Source: Pseudopedobacter sp044361595
Lineage (GTDB): Bacteria; Bacteroidota; Bacteroidia; Sphingobacteriales; Sphingobacteriaceae
Direction: 5' to 3'
Assembly: GCA_044361595.1 (NCBI GenBank)
Contig: JBIKIN010000020.1
Coordinates: 1 to 64,000, forward strand
Length of the DNA: 64,000 nt
The notes beneath the pieces were generated by a model. That model saw only the letters and a program-made list of their open reading frames with translations, did no database searches and was not told where the DNA came from. Every line of letters begins with the position of its first letter. Position 1 is the first letter of the stretch. Below, one piece after another: positions 17,954 through 25,457 of this stretch. Position numbers and translations under genes: made by a program.

Positions 17954-20302
17954 TTAACTCAGGTTTAAAATTTCTTTAATTAAACCATCACTTTCTGCTT
18001 CTAATGCTAAAATATCGGCACTTACTTCTTCTAAAGAGCGTAAAGGCTTATGCTGGTAAAAGTATTTGTTAAAAGAAACTTCGTAACCTATTTTGGTGGA
18101 TTCTAAATTAATCCAAGCTTCTGCTACATGGGGTTTTACTTCTTTTAAAAAGTACTGATGTATGTTTTCTTTAAGGGGTACATTCTCCGAATCACGCAAA
18201 TCGCTTTCGGTTTCGTATTGTAAATACTCTCCTTTTTTTGCAGTGGCGTAATAGCCATAATCAGCCAGTTCGTTTTCTGTACAACCTAAATGAGCTAATA
18301 AATTTTCTAGCTTGTCGCCTTGAAGTTTAGTAATACCTTTTTCTACTTTTTCAGCATTAGCATCATACCAGCTGATGGCATTTAAAATGGCGTTCTTTTC
18401 TGAGGAAGAAATTTTAGACTTATTTTCTTTTAAAGCCTCATTTACGAGTTTCATAAACTCGTTAAAATTGCTGTATTCATCAGTTCCTATTTCTTGCATC
18501 AAGCTTTCTGCAATGGTCATCAGGTCTATTCCTTTTTGCCAAGTATTTGCACTGCATAAAGCTTTAATTTGTTTGGCATTAAGATTTAATTCGTTTTTAT
18601 CGCACCAATCTTGTATCTCTTTTTCGTGGCTTTTTAAATCGGTGTAAACCAAATCGCCATATTCTTGATAGGCCCATTCCATCGCTTCGCGTAAAGATTT
18701 ATCAAAACGTAATTCTGCTATTTTCTCTTTGGTAAATTGTGCTTTTAAACGTTTTGGCCTTTCTATACTTACTTTGTAATAACCAAAATCGCTGTTATCA
18801 AATAATTTGGAAGCAATACCTTCATCGCCTGTTCTTTCTACCGCTTGCATTTCCTCATACACATTTACAATCTCGCGGATATGCTCTGGTGCAAACTCAC
18901 AGTTTTTGTTTCCTAAATTTTTACGCAGTTTACGGTACAATTGTCCAGCATCTATCAATTGCACTTTGCCTTTACGATTTTGCTTTTTATGGTTAGATAA
19001 TAACCAGATATAGGTGGTAATGCCTGTATTGTAAAAAAGGTTATTGGGCATTTGGATGATGGCTTCTAACCAATCGTTCTCTATAATGTATCTTCTGATA
19101 TTGCTTTCTCCACCGCCAGCATCGCCTGTGAATAAACTAGAACCATTATGTACCGAAGCAATACGAGAACCAGTAGGACTTTGATCGAGCGGTTTCATTT
19201 TGCTTACCATTTCCATCAAGAACAATAATTGCCCGTCTGATGAACGTGGCGTAGCATCTGCATCTTCTTCTTCGCCCCAATAGTTTTTTAGTTTAATTTG
19301 AAAACGAGGGTCGATGATGTCTTTACCATCTTTAATATATTTTTGCTCACTCGCCCATGATTTTCCATAAGGCGGATTAGATAACATAAAATTGAAATTC
19401 TTTCCTGCAAATTCATCGGTACTTAAAGTAGAACCCACACGAATATTTTCGGGGTCGTTCCCTTTAATCATCATATCTGATTTGCAGATGGCATAGGTTT
19501 CATCATTAATTTCTTTACCAAATAGATGAACATCGCCTTTGGCATTGATGATGCCTTCTTCATCTTTAATGAAATTCTGAGATTCGGTCAACATCCCACC
19601 AGAACCACAAGCAGGGTCGTAAATGGTCATGACTGGAGGGAGTTCATTTTTGATAGGTTCAAAAACCAAATGAGTCATTAAATCAATAACTTCTCTTGGG
19701 GTAAAATGCTCTCCAGCTTCTTCGTTATTCTCCTCGTTAAATTTGCGAATTAGCTCTTCGAAAACGTATCCCATTCCCAAATTACTTAGGGGAGCTAGTT
19801 TTCTGCCATCAGGGTCTAATTTATCAAAGGGTGTTAAGTTGATTTTAGGTGAAGTGAATTTCTCTAAAACATCTAAAAGCACATCTTTTTGTGCCATGTG
19901 CCTCACTTGGCTTTTCAATTTAAACTTCTCTATAATTTCTTTTACGTTATCACTAAAGCCGTTTAAATAATCTTCTACATTGGCTTGCAGAATTTGCTGG
20001 TTGTTAGTGGCTGTATCGTGTAAGCGTTGTAAAGTCCATTCGCTAGTATTATAGAAAACATAACCAGATGCTGTTTTTAATCCGCTGGTGTCCCACTCTA
20101 AAAACTTAGCTTCATCTCTTTGGAAAGCTAACTCTTCCATTACTGCGTCTTTGGTAGGTTCTAAAAGAGCATCTAATCTGCGTAATACGGTCATTGGCAA
20201 TATTACATCGCGGTATTTTCCACGAACGTAAACGTCTCGTAGGCAATCATCGGCAATTGACCATATAAAAGACACTAACTTATTATGTGCAGCTTGATTC
20301 AT
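17954..20302 (-). CDS. hsdM: Type I restriction enzyme, M subunit (adenine methyltransferase)
   Basis: A 782-aa N6-adenine methyltransferase subunit, first gene of the island operon. Residues 1-150 are the HsdM N-terminal helical domain (LRDVYVRGKYRDVILPMTVLRRL). The methyltransferase domain carries DPACGSGGML (229-238, AdoMet site), NPPY (309-312, catalytic) and EHFTPREVIDLM (198-209). Residues from about 500 on are a long C-terminal extension ending in a tail likely to contact HsdS. The protein methylates host target sites and anchors HsdS and HsdR. All key motifs are intact. The upstream region to 20450 should hold the operon promoter, but no clear box was found. Confidence 0.95.
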   Translation of the reverse strand: MNQAAHNKLVSFIWSIADDCLRDVYVRGKYRDVILPMTVLRRLDALLEPTKDAVMEELAFQRDEAKFLEWDTSGLKTASGYVFYNTSEWTLQRLHDTATNNQQILQANVEDYLNGFSDNVKEIIEKFKLKSQVRHMAQKDVLLDVLEKFTSPKINLTPFDKLDPDGRKLAPLSNLGMGYVFEELIRKFNEENNEEAGEHFTPREVIDLMTHLVFEPIKNELPPVMTIYDPACGSGGMLTESQNFIKDEEGIINAKGDVHLFGKEINDETYAICKSDMMIKGNDPENIRVGSTLSTDEFAGKNFNFMLSNPPYGKSWASEQKYIKDGKDIIDPRFQIKLKNYWGEEEDADATPRSSDGQLLFLMEMVSKMKPLDQSPTGSRIASVHNGSSLFTGDAGGGESNIRRYIIENDWLEAIIQMPNNLFYNTGITTYIWLLSNHKKQNRKGKVQLIDAGQLYRKLRKNLGNKNCEFAPEHIREIVNVYEEMQAVERTGDEGIASKLFDNSDFGYYKVSIERPKRLKAQFTKEKIAELRFDKSLREAMEWAYQEYGDLVYTDLKSHEKEIQDWCDKNELNLNAKQIKALCSANTWQKGIDLMTIAESLMQEIGTDEYSNFNEFMKLVNEALKENKSKISSSEKNAILNAISWYDANAEKVEKGITKLQGDKLENLLAHLGCTENELADYGYYATAKKGEYLQYETESDLRDSENVPLKENIHQYFLKEVKPHVAEAWINLESTKIGYEVSFNKYFYQHKPLRSLEEVSADILALEAESDGLIKEILNLS

Positions 20303-20607
20303 TAAGGCTTGATTAATAATTTATTGTAGAATGATAAATAGGAAAAACAATGTTTTTAAATATGATAATAATTATCTGTAAATGAAAAATAAAATTTGAT
20401 TTTGATTGAAATTTTTAAATAATACTTAGCCATGTCTTGTCCTAAAATTAGGTTAGTACCAAGCTTTTGTTTGCAACAGGGATGGTAGGTAAAATTTTGC
20501 AAAAATTTGTGCGTAGCACCAAAGCGATTGCGGCGTACCGCACAGCCCGGCTGTTGCCATTATTAAATTGAATGGGAAGTGGGGAATAGCGAGAGATGTT
20601 TTGATTT
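20303..20607. other. Intergenic region upstream of hsdM
   Basis: Non-coding stretch that must contain the hsd operon promoter. From about 20450 it is GC-richer and contains repeat-like sequence (GCGTACCGCACAGCCCGG). A 65-codon minus-strand open frame here has no protein-like features and runs through the repeats, so it is not called. Confidence 0.5.
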
Positions 20608-20831
20608 ACCTCCCCCAGCCCCCTCCAGAGGGGGACACCTTGCAAATTGGTTAGAAAGTGTTGTAAACTTATTTTAAGTAAAGATTAACAGAATAACCTC
20701 CGCCAGCCCCCTCCAGAGGGAGAAACTTTGCAAATGGGTTGGAAATGGTTGTAAAATTATTTTAAGTGGAGATGAACTGAATAACCTCCCCCTGCCCCCT
20801 CCAGAGGGGGATACCTTGCAAATGGGTTAAG
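20608..20831 (+). repeat. Three 88-bp tandem REP-like units
   Basis: Units begin at 20608, 20696 and 20784, an exact 88-bp period; the third is cut short. Each starts ACCTCCNCCNGCC and contains the palindrome CCCCCTC-CA-GAGGGGG (arm damaged in unit 2, GAGGGAG), followed by a conserved CTTTGCAAATGGGTT-like tail. A single related copy lies inverted at 10796-10830, on the other side of the restriction island. Confidence 0.88.
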
Positions 20832-20842
20832 AAGTTATTTAG

Positions 20843-22207
20843 CTATTTACCGATGCAGAATTTAGAAAAAATATTTTCCAATAAATCATCGGTAGTTACT
20901 ACACCTACAATTTCGCCAAGGTAATGTAAAGCTTGCTTGATATCTAATGCTAAAAAATCGGATGTGATAGGATTGTCTATTCCATAAAGAACACGGTTTA
21001 ACGCTTCTTGGGTGTTTTGTAAGGCTTCTAAATGGCGAATATTGCTAATCACCACTTCGTTAGTATTTAACGAATTTAAATTAACTGTATGTAGCAAAGC
21101 GTTTTCTAAAGTATCTAAGCCTTGTTTTTCTTTAGCCGAAATTTGAATAATTTCTTTGTTATCATTTTCTAACGGATGGATATCTACTTTATTAGAAACA
21201 ACAATTAAACTGCTATTATTTTGCTGAGTTACCGTTTTAATTTCGGTAATAATGGTTTCTAATTCGTCTAGAGAAGTTTCTGAAGGGTCGAATAGATACA
21301 TCACTACAGCAGAAGTTTTGATTTTTTCAAAAGTACGCTCCACTCCTTTCGCTTCAATAATATCCTGAGTTTCCCTAATTCCTGCGGTATCTATAAACCT
21401 AAAACTAATACCTTGAATATTAATTTCGTCTTCAATAGTATCTCGGGTTGTACCTGCAATTTCTGATACAATGGCTCTTTCTTCGTTTAATAAGGCATTT
21501 AATAAAGTGGATTTACCTACATTAGGTTTACCAGCTATAACTACGGGCACACCATTTTTAATGACATTACCTAAATCGAAAGATTTGATGAGATTGGAGA
21601 TAATAGATTTGAGATTGGAGATTAATCGTCTCAAATCTTCTCTGTTTGCAAACTCAACGTCTTCTTCACCAAAATCGAGTTCTAACTCTATCATGGATGC
21701 AAAGTGTATCAACTGTTCTCTCAAGACTTTTAGCTCGTTAGAAAAGCCACCTCTCATTTGCGATAATGCTAATTGATGTGAGGATTGGGAGTTAGAGGCA
21801 ATTAAATCTGCAACAGCCTCAGCCTGAGATAAATCTAAGCCTCCATTTAAAAAGGCTCTTAAAGTATATTCACCGGGTTTGGCAAGCCTTGCTCCTTTAT
21901 TAATCAACAACTTAATAATGGAATTTATGATATATTTAGAGCCATGGCAGCTTATTTCTACCACATTTTCTTTAGTGTATGATTTTGGCGCAACAAATAA
22001 AGAAATTAAGACTTCATCTATAATCTTATCATCTTCCCTTATGGTGCCAAAATGAATGGTATGAGATTCTTGTTGTTCTAAATTTTTCCCCTTAAAAACC
22101 GAATTAATAATACGAATTGCATCAGGACCAGAAAGCCTAATCACACCTATAGCTCCTATTCCACTTGGTGTGGCTAAAGCAACTATGGTATCTTCTTGGT
22201 GTGTCAT
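20843..22207 (-). CDS. mnmE: tRNA modification GTPase MnmE
   Basis: A 454-aa GTPase that works with MnmG to make the 5-carboxymethylaminomethyl group on wobble uridine of some tRNAs. The N-terminal tetrahydrofolate-binding domain opens DTIVALATPSGIGAIGVIRLSG. The G domain has GKPNVGKS (226-233), GTTRDT (252-257) and SNKVD. The protein ends with the essential FCIGK motif (450-454). Length and motifs are standard. The start codon lies only about 15 bp from the first unit of the GTAATCG repeat element, so that element forms its upstream region. mnmA, which acts on the same wobble base, is also in the window at 30161. Confidence 0.97.
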   Translation of the reverse strand: MTHQEDTIVALATPSGIGAIGVIRLSGPDAIRIINSVFKGKNLEQQESHTIHFGTIREDDKIIDEVLISLFVAPKSYTKENVVEISCHGSKYIINSIIKLLINKGARLAKPGEYTLRAFLNGGLDLSQAEAVADLIASNSQSSHQLALSQMRGGFSNELKVLREQLIHFASMIELELDFGEEDVEFANREDLRRLISNLKSIISNLIKSFDLGNVIKNGVPVVIAGKPNVGKSTLLNALLNEERAIVSEIAGTTRDTIEDEINIQGISFRFIDTAGIRETQDIIEAKGVERTFEKIKTSAVVMYLFDPSETSLDELETIITEIKTVTQQNNSSLIVVSNKVDIHPLENDNKEIIQISAKEKQGLDTLENALLHTVNLNSLNTNEVVISNIRHLEALQNTQEALNRVLYGIDNPITSDFLALDIKQALHYLGEIVGVVTTDDLLENIFSKFCIGK

Positions 22208-22220
22208 CTTTTGTGTTTAT

Positions 22221-22526
22221 TAGTAAGCAGTTGCCTTTTTAATGTATTAGTTGTAAGCGGTAATCGGTTGCCTTTTTAATGTATTAGTTGTAAGCGGTAA
22301 TCGGTTGCCTTGTGTTTTGGGTTAGTTGTAATCGGTAATCAGTTGCTTGTGTTGTGGGTTAGTTGTAATCGGTAATCGGTTGGTTGTGGGTTAGTTGTAA
22401 TCGGTATTTATTAGTTTATAAATAATTATTCTTAAATAAATTCTAAAAATACCGATTAATAATCGCTACGTCAAAAAGTACCGATTACCGATTTCTAAGT
22501 CCACGCCTCAAAAAGTACCGATTAAC
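22221..22526. repeat. Inverted-array element of GTAATCG units (copy A)
   Basis: Left array: six copies of GTAATCGGTAATCGGTTG or variants at 22223, 22253, 22290, 22328, 22365 and 22397, mostly 37 bp apart. Spacers are GCCTTTTTAATGTATTAGTT or TTGTGGGTTAGTT. After about 45 bp of AT-rich DNA comes a right array in inverse orientation: ACCGATTAAT at 22451, ACCGATTACCGATT at 22480 and ACCGATTAA at 22517; the last two are 37 bp apart with a shared TCAAAAAGT lead. The unit looks like 30 bp plus an optional extra 7-bp GTAATCG. It fills the space between the E2 gene and mnmE (both minus strand). A second copy is at 61222-61458. Confidence 0.88.
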
Positions 22527-22539
22527 GAGAACCGTAAAA

Positions 22540-23907
22540 CTAAATCTCTCTATTGATATCCCAAGCTTCCAAATAATCGGCAACCTTACGTACAAACATG
22601 CCCCCTAAAGAACCATCAACCACTCTATGATCATAAGAAAGCGAAAGATACATCATGTGTCTTATGGCTATAACATCGCCATGCTCTGTTTCTAAAACAG
22701 CTGGCTTCTTTTTAATAGCACCTACCGCTAAAATTGCCGCTTGTGGCTGATTAATAATTGGAGTTCCCATCACGTTACCAAAAGTACCTACGTTGGTTAA
22801 AGTAAAGGTTCCGCCTTGTACCTCGTCTGGTTGTAACTTATTAGCTCTAGCTCTGTTAGCTAAATCATTTACAGCTTTGGTTAATCCTACCAAGTTAAAC
22901 TGATCGGCACTTTTTATTACCGGTACAATTAAATTGCCGCTTGGTAAAGCTGCTGCCATACCTATATTGATGTCTTTTTTCTTGATAATTTGAGTGCCTT
23001 TTACCTGTACGTTAATCATAGGTAAATCTTTAATGGCCTTGGCAACAGCTTCTACAAAAATTGGTGTAAAAGTAATTTTTTCACCTTCGCGTTTTTCAAA
23101 AGAACTTTTTACTTTATTGCGCCACAAAACCATATTGGTCACATCGGCTTCTACAAAAGAAGTTACATGTGGACTAGTGTGCTTACTGTTCACCATGTGC
23201 TCGGCAATCAATTTGCGCATTCTGTCCATTTCTATAATCTCATCACCACCGCTAGAATAAACCGGAGCAGCTTTTACTGCTGGTTGTGGTGTGGCTTGAG
23301 GAGCAACAACTTTAACATCTTCTTTTACAACTGGAGTTTCAATAATTTCTTTAACAGGTTCACTTACTGTATTTTGAACTGTTTTATTTGAATTTACACT
23401 ATCACTAATGTAATTTAATAAATCATCTTTAGTAACCCTTCCATCAGCGCCTGAGCCTTTAATTTGATCTAACTCGGCAACACTAATACCCTCTTCTTGA
23501 GCAATGCTTTTTACTAATGGCGAGTAAAATCTATCTGATGAAGAAAAATCTTGTGGTGTTTCTATTTTACTGGTAACTTCTACTTCGGGCACAAATGGAA
23601 CTTCTACTTTCTCTTCAACTTGTTCAACTTCGGCAGTTACAACAGGAGCCGATACCTGCTCAGCACCTCCAATTTCTATAATGGCAATAACATCACCTAC
23701 TTGCGCAACTTCATCTTCCTTAAAAAGTTGCTGTACTAATCTACCTTCTACCGGAGACGGCACTTCACTATCAACCTTATCTGTAGCAATTTCTAAAACA
23801 GAATCATCAACATCTATCTTATCTCCCACGTTTTTTTGCCATTTAATAATAGTTGCTTCAGCAACACTCTCCCCCATTTTAGGTAGTAAAAGCTCGTATA
23901 ATGCCAT
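22540..23907 (-). CDS. 2-oxoacid dehydrogenase complex E2 (dihydrolipoyl acyltransferase)
   Basis: A 455-aa E2 subunit. It has one lipoyl domain with the lipoylated lysine in EIATDKVDSEV (Lys44), an acidic/Pro-rich linker, a peripheral subunit-binding domain (YSPLVKSIAQEEGISVAEL ... GRVTKDDLLNYI, about 142-182) and a catalytic core ending with SYDHRVVDGSLGG (His427, Asp431). It transfers the acyl group from E1 to CoA. The single lipoyl domain and DKV (not DKA) context fit branched-chain or 2-oxoglutarate-type E2s better than pyruvate E2, but the exact complex cannot be decided because E1 and E3 are not adjacent. A TAATTTTG box lies 22 bp before the start. Confidence 0.9.
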   Translation of the reverse strand: MALYELLLPKMGESVAEATIIKWQKNVGDKIDVDDSVLEIATDKVDSEVPSPVEGRLVQQLFKEDEVAQVGDVIAIIEIGGAEQVSAPVVTAEVEQVEEKVEVPFVPEVEVTSKIETPQDFSSSDRFYSPLVKSIAQEEGISVAELDQIKGSGADGRVTKDDLLNYISDSVNSNKTVQNTVSEPVKEIIETPVVKEDVKVVAPQATPQPAVKAAPVYSSGGDEIIEMDRMRKLIAEHMVNSKHTSPHVTSFVEADVTNMVLWRNKVKSSFEKREGEKITFTPIFVEAVAKAIKDLPMINVQVKGTQIIKKKDINIGMAAALPSGNLIVPVIKSADQFNLVGLTKAVNDLANRARANKLQPDEVQGGTFTLTNVGTFGNVMGTPIINQPQAAILAVGAIKKKPAVLETEHGDVIAIRHMMYLSLSYDHRVVDGSLGGMFVRKVADYLEAWDINREI

Positions 23908-24204
23908 GTAATTTTTTTTATAATATTTACAAAATTAGTAATATATCCGTTTTCTTAGTTAATTATCATATTTATTTGGGCGTTACCCCCGCAAAAAGAG
24001 CGGCGGTCATGCTGTTACAGGGTGCACTTCGCTCCCGCCCTGCGGGCTATTTTTTTCCCTTCGCAATGCCTTTGGCACAAAAATACCTTACACATCATTA
24101 ACGCAGAAAATGTCTTTAAACAAAAATTATTGTTTATCTCAAAATTATCTCCTGCAAGTGTGATGTTTAACTGCCAAAAAGCGGTTCAACATGACAAACA
24201 AATA
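23908..24204. repeat. Intergenic repeat between cinA and the E2 gene
   Basis: 297 bp. At about 23979-24070 there is a GC-rich palindromic stretch (GGGCGTTACCCCCGC ... CGCCCTGCGGGCTA) unlike its AT-rich surroundings. The GCGGGCTA core recurs near 36117 (GCGGGCTAACGCC). Such GGGCGTTA/TAACGCCC elements look like a dispersed intergenic family. The remainder is unremarkable. Confidence 0.55.
23930..23937 (-). promoter_or_regulatory. -7 box for the E2 gene
   Basis: TAATTTTG on the minus strand matches the Bacteroidota -7 consensus TAnnTTTG and lies 22 bp before the ATG. No good -33 TTG was identified. Confidence 0.45.
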
Positions 24205-25455
24205 TTATTTTAAATTATTCTTTAACAATCTAAAAAGTAGATTTAAAGCCGCCATAACAGTTCTTTCTATATTTTGAGCTCTTTTATTACCAAAGTTAAA
24301 TTGCTTACAAACAACTTCGTTTTTATTCGCTACGGCTATCCAAATTGTACCCACAGGTTTTTCTGCGCTTCCACCATCTGGCCCAGCAATACCACTTACA
24401 GCAACACTATAATCGCTATTAAAGTTTTGAAGCGCACCTTTTGCCATTTCTTTTACGGTTTGTTCGCTTACAGCGCCAAATTGAGCTAAAGTAGTTTTGT
24501 TTACGCCTAATAATTTCATTTTTAAATCATTAGAATAAACTACTCCACCACCTAAAAACACTGCCGAACAGCCCGGATGTTGCGTAATAATAGATGAAAT
24601 AGCTCCACCTGTACAGCTTTCGGCCACGCTTAAGGTAAGCTGATTATCTTTCATCAGGTTTAATATCACTTTTTCTATTGGAATATCTTCCCTTGCAACC
24701 CAATGATCTGGTATTTGAGCTAGAATCTCTTCACAATATTGGTTAATTTCTGCTTTTACAAAATCATTGGCGTAAGCAATACTACTTAATCTTAATCTAA
24801 CAGTTCCTAATTTAGGTAAATAGGCTAATTTAATGTGTGAAGGTAGTTTATCCTCTATGTCTTTAATGGTTTCTGCTAAGAAAGACTCTCCTACACCTGC
24901 GGTTAAAATGGTTTGATGATAAACGGCTGGCAAATTAAACTCTGCTTTTATCAGTGGAATTACTTTGCTAGTCATTAAATTCATCATCTCGTAAGGTACA
25001 CCAGGCATCGATACAAAAATCTTTTTGTTTTTTCTAAATAGCATACAAGGTGCAGTACCTTGTTCATTTAATAACACTTCGCAATTATCGGGAACGTAAG
25101 CTTGCTGGATATTTACCTCTAATAATGGGGCTTTGTATCTTGCAAATATTTTCTCAACCACATCTAAAGTAGGCTGGTGTAAAACCATTGCTTTACTTCC
25201 AAAATAAATTGACATGGTTTTTTTGGTGATATCGTCTTTAGTTGGACCTAAACCGCCAGTAACTAATATGATATCAGCTCGTTCTTCTGCCTCGGCAAAA
25301 GCCTTTAAAATATGATTTGCATCATCAGAAACAGAAGTGATTTGCTTGACGTTAATTCCAATTTGATTGAGTTGGCTAGCCATCCAAGCTGAATTGGTAT
25401 CTACAATCTGACCAATTAATATTTCATCGCCAATGGTAATTAGTTCTGCTAACAT
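24205..25455 (-). CDS. cinA: CinA family nicotinamide-nucleotide amidohydrolase
   Basis: A 416-aa two-domain CinA. The N-terminal MoaB/COG1058 domain has GDEILIGQIVDTNSAWMA and VTGGLGPTKDDITKK. The C-terminal deamidase domain (about 255-412) has SVAESCTGGAIS, with the serine/threonine nucleophile region, and VSGIAGPDGGSAEKPVGTIW. It converts NMN to NaMN in pyridine nucleotide salvage. The start lies 2 bp after the lptD-like stop, so the two are co-transcribed, an association with no obvious functional reason. Confidence 0.95.
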   Translation of the reverse strand: MLAELITIGDEILIGQIVDTNSAWMASQLNQIGINVKQITSVSDDANHILKAFAEAEERADIILVTGGLGPTKDDITKKTMSIYFGSKAMVLHQPTLDVVEKIFARYKAPLLEVNIQQAYVPDNCEVLLNEQGTAPCMLFRKNKKIFVSMPGVPYEMMNLMTSKVIPLIKAEFNLPAVYHQTILTAGVGESFLAETIKDIEDKLPSHIKLAYLPKLGTVRLRLSSIAYANDFVKAEINQYCEEILAQIPDHWVAREDIPIEKVILNLMKDNQLTLSVAESCTGGAISSIITQHPGCSAVFLGGGVVYSNDLKMKLLGVNKTTLAQFGAVSEQTVKEMAKGALQNFNSDYSVAVSGIAGPDGGSAEKPVGTIWIAVANKNEVVCKQFNFGNKRAQNIERTVMAALNLLFRLLKNNLK

Positions 25456-25457
25456 AT

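Noticed and set aside
20448..20645. 65-codon minus-strand reading frame upstream of hsdM
   Set aside because: It overlaps the first 88-bp repeat unit and GC-rich repeat DNA; no recognisable domain.
22221..22526. CRISPR array, suggested by about 37-bp periodic repeats
   Set aside because: The spacers are themselves repeated and not unique, the second half is inverted, no cas gene is near, and the period is irregular (30/37 bp).
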